From the NCBI GenBank assembly GCA_016282375.1, contig JAEEKI010000006.1, positions 1 through 56,458 of the forward strand: a stretch of DNA of 56,458 nucleotides, written 5' to 3'. Positions 7,097 through 14,196 of the stretch are shown here, piece by piece. Under the pieces are notes generated by a model, which saw nothing but the letters and a program-made list of their open reading frames with translations, was not told the DNA's origin and ran no database searches. Position numbers and translations under genes: made by a program. The first letter of the stretch is position 1. Each line of letters starts with the position of its first letter. Source of the stretch: Caryophanales bacterium (lineage in GTDB: Bacteria > Bacillota_I > Bacilli_A > RF39 > UBA660).

Positions 7097-8407
7097 CTAC
7101 CTCACTATAATACTCGTTGGCATCTCTCTTGCGCCTACCAAAGATGAACTATTATTGATGTACTTTCCATTGTAATATAAAAGACTTGATGAACCACCAT
7201 CTAAGTTAGCCGCATTAATAGCACCATAATCTAAAAGAACATTCATAACGTCTTCATAAGAGGCACCCAAACTATTAGCCTGTCTTCCATCAATAACCAG
7301 TAAAAGAACTGCTCCATCTTCGCGTTGACCAATAGCAGTTCGAGGATTTAAACCGCCCCCTGTACCATTAATTCTAGCAGGTTTGCCATTAACAATTAAA
7401 ATTGGGCCAAAAGAAAGAGCATCTCTTACCCCACGATTAATGGCCTCACCACCGGTCATATTACCTACGACTAATTTATTGTCATAATCAAAGCCAATTA
7501 ACTCATAACTCTTATTTAGGGAACCATAAGCAAGTTTACCATCAGATATAACAATTCCAATTGGCGTACCGCCATTTCCCATACCACCTGAATCTTCGAA
7601 TCCACCACCATTGGTAGCAACAACAGCATTATAACTTTTAGCCATATCCTCGACAGTTTTGCCACTATAAGCAGGACCATAAGGACCGCTTACACCAATC
7701 GTTACTCTAGATGGATCATGAACAATGACCATGATACCTTTATAAGTAGAGCCTTTGATATTAACAAATTCAATTTCATCAAGATTATCTTTAGTCATAT
7801 CAATTTCAATCAAATCAGCATTGGTAGTATCTTTGATGGCTTCGACAGAATTACTCTTTTGAATTTCTTCAATTTCTTCTTTAGATAAAAATAAAGTTGC
7901 TAAAAACTTTCCAGCACTGGACTCCATTGCGGAATTAACAAATAAGTTGCGAGCATTCTTCGAAGGTCCAAATTCTAAAAGCAAAACGGTTCCTGTTAAA
8001 AAAATGAGAATTAAAAAGATAACTGAAAAGAAATAAATAGCTATTTTCGAAACTAACTTTAAATTTTTTGTCGTTTTTTTCTTTCCTAATTTCTTAATTT
8101 CACGCTTAATTGATTCATGATTAATATCTGCTTTTTGAATAATTTCAAACTCTTTTGTAGGTTCATTATCTTCTGGTGCGTTAACAACATTAGAATTAAT
8201 TACTGTTTCTTTTTTTTCTAATGTATCAGTAACGATTGGTTTTATTGTTCCTTTTTTGCTTAGTTTAGAACTAGAAACTGACTTTTTCTTTGGCGTATTA
8301 TTGGAGTAATTCTTTTTTTTAGAGATATTTTGGTTATTAACCTTCTTTTTTTTAGATGTATTACCATTAGTCTTTTTATTATTTGAAATCGTACTATTTT
8401 TCTCCAT
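7097..8407 (-). CDS. membrane-anchored phosphodiester glycosidase-family (NAGPA-like) protein
   Basis: A 436-residue protein. Residues 1-115 are very rich in Lys, Asn and Ser and presumably cytoplasmic; a membrane segment lies near 121-146. The extracellular part, from about 225, matches the phosphodiester glycosidase family (exopolysaccharide-related, NAGPA-like): VATNGGGFEDSGG, GTPIGIVISDGKL, ALSFGPILIVNG, NPRTAIGQREDG, LLVIDGRQ, GAINAANLDGGSSS. In bacteria this family is linked to envelope polysaccharide or teichoic acid linkages; the substrate cannot be read from sequence. AGGAG lies upstream of ATG 8407. The Lys-rich tail is unusually long. Confidence 0.85.
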   Translation of the reverse strand: MEKNSTISNNKKTNGNTSKKKKVNNQNISKKKNYSNNTPKKKSVSSSKLSKKGTIKPIVTDTLEKKETVINSNVVNAPEDNEPTKEFEIIQKADINHESIKREIKKLGKKKTTKNLKLVSKIAIYFFSVIFLILIFLTGTVLLLEFGPSKNARNLFVNSAMESSAGKFLATLFLSKEEIEEIQKSNSVEAIKDTTNADLIEIDMTKDNLDEIEFVNIKGSTYKGIMVIVHDPSRVTIGVSGPYGPAYSGKTVEDMAKSYNAVVATNGGGFEDSGGMGNGGTPIGIVISDGKLAYGSLNKSYELIGFDYDNKLVVGNMTGGEAINRGVRDALSFGPILIVNGKPARINGTGGGLNPRTAIGQREDGAVLLLVIDGRQANSLGASYEDVMNVLLDYGAINAANLDGGSSSLLYYNGKYINNSSSLVGAREMPTSIIVR

Positions 8408-8503
8408 TGTCTACTCCTTTTTAGCATATTAATTATATCATTTTAAAGAATAAAATTAAATATTAAAATGCTTGTTGTCTATTAATTAAAAAAGTGATAT
8501 ATA

Positions 8504-9049
8504 TTGATTATGAATAAAGAAAATGAAAGATTATTATATAAAAAAATAAGAAGTACAATTAATCATGAATTAGATAATATAATTACTAATACTCTTTTAA
8601 ATACTAAAGAATATCGTGAAGCCAAATTAATTCTTATTTACTATCCTCTTCCAGAAGAAATCAATACTTTACCTATTATTGAGCATGCTTTTAGTAGTAA
8701 TAAAAATGTGGCTTTACCCAAGTGTATTAATAATACAATAAAGTTTTATTATATAGAAAGTATAAAACAAGTTTCTAAAGGATTATTTAATGTTATGGAG
8801 CCAGTAAGTAGTAATCTTGTAACAGATTTTAAGAACTCAATTTGTATTGTTCCAGGTCTTGCTTTTGATATAAGATTTAATCGCTTAGGTTATGGTAAGG
8901 GTTATTACGACCGCTTTTTAAAAGACTATACAGGTATTAACATTGGTCTTTGTTATAACCAATTATTAGTTAGTAAACTAGTCACTTATAGTCATGATAT
9001 TCCCGTTGATATGATTATTACCGAAAATAAAAAAATCAATCATTTCTGA
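8504..9049 (+). CDS. 5-formyltetrahydrofolate cyclo-ligase
   Basis: About 180 residues of the MTHFS family, converting 5-formyl-THF to 5,10-methenyl-THF with ATP. Typical features are the basic N-terminal helix (LLYKKIRST), ILIYYPLPEEINT, and the C-terminal signature FNRLGYGKGYYDRFL, followed by PVDMIITE. Start choice is uncertain: TTG 8504 lies 5 bases after AAGTGAT, while ATG 8510 lies 11 bases after it. This is one of few plus-strand genes in the first half. It converges with efp; the stop lies inside a shared hairpin. Confidence 0.88.
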   Translation: MIMNKENERLLYKKIRSTINHELDNIITNTLLNTKEYREAKLILIYYPLPEEINTLPIIEHAFSSNKNVALPKCINNTIKFYYIESIKQVSKGLFNVMEPVSSNLVTDFKNSICIVPGLAFDIRFNRLGYGKGYYDRFLKDYTGINIGLCYNQLLVSKLVTYSHDIPVDMIITENKKINHF

Positions 9050-9055
9050 TTGATT
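9034..9055. terminator. bidirectional terminator between folate gene and efp
   Basis: Perfect 9-base stem AATCAATCA / TGATTGATT with loop TTTC, containing both stop codons. The minus-strand side has the T-run expected for efp. Confidence 0.8.
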
Positions 9056-9614
9056 ATGCTCTTCCGGAATACTTTCCATCTTTGGTAGAAACAAGTATTT
9101 TTTCACCTTGATTAATAAATAAAGGAACTTTTACAATATATCCTGTTTCTATTTTAGCATCTTTGCTTGCATTTGTAGCAGTGTTACCCTTAACAGCAGG
9201 TTCTGTCTCAACTACTTCATATTCAACTTTTTCTGGTAATGTAATACCAATAATTTCACCTTCATAGAAATCAATTTGAATGTCTAAACCTTCTTTGATA
9301 AACTTTTTGTCATCGCCAAGTTTATCACCAGGTACTTCGATTTGTTCATATGTTTCATTATTCATGAAAGTATAAGTATCACCAGCAGAATATAAATATT
9401 GAACATTTATTTTTTCAATATGAGCTTTAGTAATCTTAATATTAGTATTATAAGTATCCTCAGTTGTAGAACCTGTTCTTAAATTTTTAAGTTTAATTCT
9501 TACAAAAGCAGGACCCTTACCAGGTTTAACATGTTGAAATTCTTGAATAACACACAAATTGCCATCCATGATGATAGTCATTCCGTTTTTAATATCATTA
9601 ATATTTATTTGCAT
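9054..9614 (-). CDS. efp: elongation factor P
   Basis: A 186-residue EF-P, which binds between the P and E sites and relieves stalling at proline runs. The three beta-barrel domains are complete; the tip loop has KPGKGPAF with the modifiable Lys at about residue 33. The end VSTKDGKYSGRA is typical. GGAGAT precedes ATG 9614. It lies directly after rpmG with an 11-bp gap, so the two are likely co-transcribed. Confidence 0.97.
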   Translation of the reverse strand: MQININDIKNGMTIIMDGNLCVIQEFQHVKPGKGPAFVRIKLKNLRTGSTTEDTYNTNIKITKAHIEKINVQYLYSAGDTYTFMNNETYEQIEVPGDKLGDDKKFIKEGLDIQIDFYEGEIIGITLPEKVEYEVVETEPAVKGNTATNASKDAKIETGYIVKVPLFINQGEKILVSTKDGKYSGRA

Positions 9615-9625
9615 GTTTTATCTCC

Positions 9626-9790
9626 TTATTTCTTTTCTTTTGCTATTACATGTTTGCGACATTTAGAACAATATCTTTTAAGTTCTAAACGTTCAGTTGT
9701 ATTCTTCTTATTTTTATTAATTGGTCGAAGTTCTTGTCCACATTCACTACATTTATTTACGACATAAACTCTATTTTCATTTTTAGCCAT
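9626..9790 (-). CDS. rpmG: 50S ribosomal protein L33
   Basis: A 54-residue L33 of the zinc-binding type: CSECG and CSKC pairs, with YVVNK and KNTTERLELKRYC. GGAGG lies 8 bases before ATG 9790. A longer in-frame reading from 9847 would overlap the PBP gene and add a non-conserved segment, so it is rejected. The Cys pairs suggest the zinc-dependent paralogue, which Bacilli often pair with a zinc-free copy elsewhere. Confidence 0.95.
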   Translation of the reverse strand: MAKNENRVYVVNKCSECGQELRPINKNKKNTTERLELKRYCSKCRKHVIAKEKK

Positions 9791-9824
9791 GATATTGCCT
9801 CCTTTTTTAATCTTCCTTATTATA

Positions 9825-11759
9825 TCAAGAAGTTTCCATATTTTCAAACATAAAATCAGTTATTTGCCGACTTATAAAATATGTCAACGGATAAACAAAA
9901 TCACTATTATCATTAATCGTAGATACGTTCGGAGAAATCACAATTAAACTGTAAGTAGGATCTTCATATGGAAAGAAACCCGCCATCGTTAAAGTAATGG
10001 TCGCTGTATCAACTATACCATCATTGTTTTCATCATAAAAAGATTCACTAGTACCTGTTTTTCCTGCCGGATGCAAATTTAGATTCATATAACCATATCC
10101 AGTTCCTTCACTATTATTCATCACATTATAGAATCCCTTAAAAAGGATATCATAATCCTCTTCGTTCAAAGATGTTTTATCAACTATCTCATGATTATTT
10201 TGCCAAATAATTTGATCATTATCTTTGATAGTTTCCACTAGAAATGGTTTTCTTCGTTTGCCTTTATCAGCTAAGGTATTTATATAAGTAATCAGTTCAA
10301 TGGGAGTATAGGTATCATACTGACCAATAGCAAGATTTAAGTATAAATCAGGAGAAATATTATTTCCTATTAAACCTATTTTTTCATTTGGTAAATCTAT
10401 ACCCGTTTTAATACCTAAACCATAGGATGATAACATCTCTCGATAAAGAAGAAAACTATTTTCATCCACAGGTAATTCCATATTATATGTATAATTTAAA
10501 CCAAGCATTTGGATAGCTAATAAAAACTGATAATAATTGGAACTTTGTTCTAAGGCTTTAATAGCATCTAAATAACCAAGGGGTTTCCAAGAACATTTAG
10601 TTGTTAAATTTCTTAATTTGACACATGAATCATATACCTTTTCTTGAGGATCAAAGATATGATTTGCTAATGCTACGCTCATCGTAGCTCCTTTGACTAC
10701 CGAACCCATAGTGAATGAAGAAGATATATTGTTAATGGTAATATCATTAAATTCATCATTAGAAAGTAGTCTTTTTCCAGCCATCGCCATAATTTCTCCA
10801 GTCTTAGGGTTAGATACAATTACAAAAGTATCACTTAGATTAACTGTATTAGGAAATGTCTTTGCTTTTTTTATATTATCTTCGATAATGCGTTCAACTT
10901 TTTGTTGTAAGTCAATATCAATGGTTAAATATAAATCACGACCTTTTTGGGATGACTTAATAGGAGTTAAAGAATTATCACTATTGACTAAGTACTTGGC
11001 TTTAGTACCTCTTAAGAAATCATCATAATATTTTTCTAAATAGCTAAGACCAACTATATCGTTTAAATTATAACCTTTTTTTAAATATTCATTTTTATCC
11101 TCTTTAGAAATATTACCAATTTTTCCAAAAATATTATTTAAAGTATTTCCATAAGGATAATGTCTTTCATAACTAGTTTCAATTTGAATACCAGGAATAT
11201 TTTTACTAATTAACAAATTAACTTCCTCATCAGATATATTATTTTTAATAACTTTTGGTGAATATGTATATCCATCATTTAAAAGAGCATAGGCTTTAAT
11301 AATATTTAACTCTTTATTAGAAATACTACCAATAATTAATTCTATTTTATGGGTTATAACATCATCATAGGATTGAGTTCTTTTTTTGATTTCATATTTT
11401 TCTTCTTTCGAAAGAAGATTAGTCATATTCTTAGTATCTTTAAACCACTCCACTATTTCCTTGATTGAGGGTTTAGAAAAAGTAAACAATTCCGATAATC
11501 TTATAGCTACCTCTTGTTTATTTATTCCCTTTAGATTATAAAAAATGACTTGATTTTGCATCTTGTTATCGACTAGCAAATTGCCATTACGGTCAAATAT
11601 TTTTCCTCGTGGAGCATCGAGGCCATCGACAATTATATTTTGTTTTTGGCGAATATTACTAAACATTTTTTTATGATTCTCGTAATAAAAAATGCTAACA
11701 TAAATTACTAAGAATAAAAAGCATCCCGTTATTGCCATTTTACTAAAGACTATTTTCAT
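9825..11759 (-). CDS. class B penicillin-binding protein (transpeptidase)
   Basis: A 644-residue monofunctional transpeptidase for peptidoglycan cross-linking. There is one N-terminal membrane segment (residues 8-27), then the dimerisation domain beginning APRGKIFDRNG. The transpeptidase domain has SVVK (Ser353), SSN (406-408) and KTG (567-569), all three intact. Length and order fit the PBP2/SpoVD/PBP2b group; the elongation, septal or spore role cannot be decided from sequence. AGGGTG precedes ATG 11759. The gene lies 34 bp before rpmG rather than in a dcw cluster. Confidence 0.92.
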   Translation of the reverse strand: MKIVFSKMAITGCFLFLVIYVSIFYYENHKKMFSNIRQKQNIIVDGLDAPRGKIFDRNGNLLVDNKMQNQVIFYNLKGINKQEVAIRLSELFTFSKPSIKEIVEWFKDTKNMTNLLSKEEKYEIKKRTQSYDDVITHKIELIIGSISNKELNIIKAYALLNDGYTYSPKVIKNNISDEEVNLLISKNIPGIQIETSYERHYPYGNTLNNIFGKIGNISKEDKNEYLKKGYNLNDIVGLSYLEKYYDDFLRGTKAKYLVNSDNSLTPIKSSQKGRDLYLTIDIDLQQKVERIIEDNIKKAKTFPNTVNLSDTFVIVSNPKTGEIMAMAGKRLLSNDEFNDITINNISSSFTMGSVVKGATMSVALANHIFDPQEKVYDSCVKLRNLTTKCSWKPLGYLDAIKALEQSSNYYQFLLAIQMLGLNYTYNMELPVDENSFLLYREMLSSYGLGIKTGIDLPNEKIGLIGNNISPDLYLNLAIGQYDTYTPIELITYINTLADKGKRRKPFLVETIKDNDQIIWQNNHEIVDKTSLNEEDYDILFKGFYNVMNNSEGTGYGYMNLNLHPAGKTGTSESFYDENNDGIVDTATITLTMAGFFPYEDPTYSLIVISPNVSTINDNSDFVYPLTYFISRQITDFMFENMETS

Positions 11760-11823
11760 AAAAAAACACCCTTAATAGTATTCATTATTTAAAAAATATC
11801 ATACAATATATACAGGTGATATA

Positions 11824-12084
11824 ATGTTTAATCTAATAGCTAAATATGTGGAAAAACTATCTAAAGAAGATGTAAATAACTTTGCTTTAAAAAAGGGAAT
11901 TACTTTAAATAACGATGAACTTGATTTTACATACACATTTATTAAAAAAAATTATCAAGAAATGTTAAAAAATCCTAACCTATTTGATATAGATCGTTAT
12001 CAGAATAAATATCAAGGTGATAATTTTATCAAAATAAAAAAAGTATTTATTGAATACTTTTCTAAATATCATAAATTCTTATAG
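11824..12084 (+). CDS. small DUF2624-like (YqfT-like) protein
   Basis: An 86-residue, probably helical cytoplasmic protein with AGGTGAT before ATG 11824. The N-terminal pattern (YVEKLSKEDVNNFALKKG, then ITLNNDELDF) resembles the DUF2624/YqfT family, whose gene sits next to the endonuclease IV gene in Bacillus; here the neighbour on the other strand is indeed nfo. The 3' ends overlap by 16 bp. The function is unknown even in Bacillus. Family assignment is moderate and rests partly on context. Confidence 0.6.
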   Translation: MFNLIAKYVEKLSKEDVNNFALKKGITLNNDELDFTYTFIKKNYQEMLKNPNLFDIDRYQNKYQGDNFIKIKKVFIEYFSKYHKFL

Positions 12085-12956
12085 TAGTTTTGAACATCTT
12101 CCTTTAGACGTGAATTAAACTCTTTTTTTAAGATTGATTCTATCTCAAACTTATAAGGAGGATATTCTTCGATATAAGGTGTTTCTAATATTTTAGGAAC
12201 ATCTTTTAATTTGTCATGATAAATAACTTTAAGAAGATTGTCAAACCCTATCGTACCATAGCCAATATTGGCATGACGATCTTTATGCGAACCTATAGGA
12301 TTTAAACTATCATTAATATGGACACAACATATTTTTGGAAGACCTATTTCTTTGTCAAATTCAGTTAAATAATTGTCAAATTCATTTATATCAACACCAG
12401 AATCATTCAAGTGGCAAGTATCTAAACAAACACCTATCTTCTTTTGATAAATAATGTGATCTATTATTTCTTTTAATTCGGATATTGTTTGGCCAATTTC
12501 TGTACCCTTACCTGCCATTGTTTCTAATAGAATCATTACATTAGTATTTTGATTAATAACTTCATTTAGAGCTTCTATAGTATTATTAATAGCCTCTTTC
12601 TTTGAATGAGATACCGCACTACCAGGATGTAAGACAATATACTTAATACCTAGTTCTTCACATCTTTTAAGTTCTTGTTTTAAAAAACTAATACTAAATT
12701 GCCATGCCTCAAGTTTAGCTTTATTAGCCAAATTAATTATATATGGTGCATGACAAATAACATTATTGATATCAATATTATTATTCACCATTAATTCATG
12801 AGCTTTTGTAGTAGTATTCTTATCAATATTTTTCCTTATTGTATTTTGGGGAGCACCAGTATAAAACATAAAAGTATTCTCTCCATAGGAAATTGCTTCC
12901 TTAGCACTACCCAATAAACCATCATTTTTAAAACTAACATGCGATCCAATAATCAT
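12069..12956 (-). CDS. nfo: endonuclease IV
   Basis: A 295-residue AP endonuclease (TIM barrel, three metal ions) for base excision repair. Motifs are IGSHVS, ICHAPYIINLA, LHPGS, ILLETMAGKGTEIG, GVCLDTCHLNDSG, HINDSLNPIGSHKDRHANIG and ILETPYI; the metal-binding His, Glu and Asp residues are present. ATG 12956 follows a GTGGTGG site; upstream GTG codons at 12968 and 12965 are less likely. Monocistronic. Confidence 0.95.
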   Translation of the reverse strand: MIIGSHVSFKNDGLLGSAKEAISYGENTFMFYTGAPQNTIRKNIDKNTTTKAHELMVNNNIDINNVICHAPYIINLANKAKLEAWQFSISFLKQELKRCEELGIKYIVLHPGSAVSHSKKEAINNTIEALNEVINQNTNVMILLETMAGKGTEIGQTISELKEIIDHIIYQKKIGVCLDTCHLNDSGVDINEFDNYLTEFDKEIGLPKICCVHINDSLNPIGSHKDRHANIGYGTIGFDNLLKVIYHDKLKDVPKILETPYIEEYPPYKFEIESILKKEFNSRLKEDVQNYYKNL

Positions 12957-12987
12957 TATTACCACCACTTAAATAATAGCACAAAAA

Positions 12988-13007
12988 AGTCGATATTTCT
13001 ATCGACT
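12988..13007 (-). terminator. terminator after pilin-like gene
   Basis: Perfect 8-base stem AGTCGATA / TATCGACT, loop of four, followed by six T on the minus strand. Only 18 bp after the pilin stop. Confidence 0.85.
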
Positions 13008-13024
13008 AAATACTTTCTGAATTA

Positions 13025-13507
13025 TTATGCGCAAGCTGTAGTAACAGTATTAACTTTTGTTGGAGCTGTCCAAGTATACTTATTACCAAGTGTGAAATTA
13101 CCAGAAGCATCTCTAATTGCTGTAAGAGCTTTAGCATTTGTATAAGCACCTGAACTATTTGTACCAACACTGTAATCACCATTTGTAGCTACAAGTGAAT
13201 AAGTATAAGAATTACCACTGACAGTGATTAAAACAGCACCTTTAAAAGAAACATCTTTAACACTAAAATATCCCTTAGAAACTAAACTATCTGATGTTAT
13301 AAAACAAGTAGTTGTAATACCAGCGCTTGAAGCATAAATATTTGCAGCATCAACCATTGAAGAACATGAACTAAAGAATGCTGACTTTTTTGAATTAGTA
13401 ATTGCTGGACCAACTGCAGTAGTAGCAACTAACATAAGTACTGCTAAGATAACAACAACAGCAAGTAACTCAACTAATGTAAAACCTTTCTTATTTAATT
13501 TTCTCAT
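13025..13507 (-). CDS. type IV prepilin-like protein
   Basis: A 160-residue protein with a class III (prepilin) signal: MRKLNKKGFTLVELLAVVVI, cut by a prepilin peptidase after Gly, with the +5 Glu and a 20-residue hydrophobic helix. The rest is a small Ser/Thr-rich domain with Cys in SSCSSMVD, TTTCFITS and the terminal TACA. It resembles major pseudopilins such as ComGC, but has its own promoter and terminator and no secretion ATPase or platform gene nearby. ATG 13507 is 9 bases after GGAGA; GTG 13516 overlaps that site and is rejected. Confidence 0.85.
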   Translation of the reverse strand: MRKLNKKGFTLVELLAVVVILAVLMLVATTAVGPAITNSKKSAFFSSCSSMVDAANIYASSAGITTTCFITSDSLVSKGYFSVKDVSFKGAVLITVSGNSYTYSLVATNGDYSVGTNSSGAYTNAKALTAIRDASGNFTLGNKYTWTAPTKVNTVTTACA

Positions 13508-13532
13508 TTTTTCCACTCTCCTTTATGATTAA

Positions 13533-13561
13533 ATATTAACACAAGGAATTGGAAAATTCAA
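13533..13561 (-). promoter_or_regulatory. sigma-A promoter of pilin-like gene
   Basis: -35 TTGAAT (13556-13561), spacer 17, extended -10 TGT-TAATAT (-10 at 13533-13538). The ATG is 25 bases further on. Confidence 0.6.
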
Positions 13562-13580
13562 TATATTTTCAACAAAAAAA

Positions 13581-13799
13581 TTATAATGTGTCAATTATTG
13601 ATGATATAATGTCAATGCTGTCTAATGCGCTGTTTATTTTATCTGATGACCTCTCTTTATATAAGGCTTTCATTTGTTTTTCAAAGTTAACAAACGATGA
13701 TGGATTACGATTTAATTCTTTAATCCAGTAAGATTGCTCTTTAAAATGATTGAGAAGTTTTTCATTTTCGAGCATTTTACTAAAAACTAATTTATTCAT
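13581..13799 (-). CDS. ylbE: YlbE-like protein
   Basis: A 72-residue protein resembling YlbE of Bacillus: the pattern FSKMLENEKLLNHFKEQSYW followed by IKELNRNPSSF and an amphipathic C-terminal helix. In Bacillus, ylbE follows ylbD, the same order as here; the start codon overlaps the ylbD stop by one base. The function is unknown. Family assignment is by pattern and gene order. Confidence 0.65.
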   Translation of the reverse strand: MNKLVFSKMLENEKLLNHFKEQSYWIKELNRNPSSFVNFEKQMKALYKERSSDKINSALDSIDIISSIIDTL

Positions 13800-14149
13800 T
13801 AATCCTCAAAAAATTTATTAATTGGCCTTGGCGTAGATATTGCTTTAGCTACTTTTCCTGCGGTGTCTTTACTAGTTAATTCTTGGACAAAATCCAAGGC
13901 TTTTTGGGCAGTAGAGATGTGCTCTTTAATGGAATTAATATCTACATTCTTAATAATATCATTTATTTTGTTAAAACTGCTCTCCTCAGTATTTTTTCTA
14001 TTTAAATACTTATCCCAAACTGAACTGTCTTCACCATATAAATCAAACATTTCATAAAATTTCTGCCATGTCATAGATCCGTTTTCTACATAATCTGCAA
14101 GACTTGGTTTGTTCGAAACAAACTTACGAAATTCTTCTTTACTAGCCAT
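13799..14149 (-). CDS. ylbD: YlbD-like putative spore coat protein
   Basis: A 116-residue protein matching the YlbD coat protein family: EFRKFVSNKPSLADYVENG, then MTWQKFYEMFDLYGEDSSVW. ATG 14149 follows AGGTGAT by 6 bases; GTG 14158 lies within that site and is less likely. The B. subtilis protein is a putative coat component, which fits the sporulation genes elsewhere in the window. The C-terminal half is helical and variable. Confidence 0.72.
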   Translation of the reverse strand: MASKEEFRKFVSNKPSLADYVENGSMTWQKFYEMFDLYGEDSSVWDKYLNRKNTEESSFNKINDIIKNVDINSIKEHISTAQKALDFVQELTSKDTAGKVAKAISTPRPINKFFED

Positions 14150-14196
14150 TAAAATCACCTAGTAATATATATGAAAAAAAGTAGATAAAATCTACT

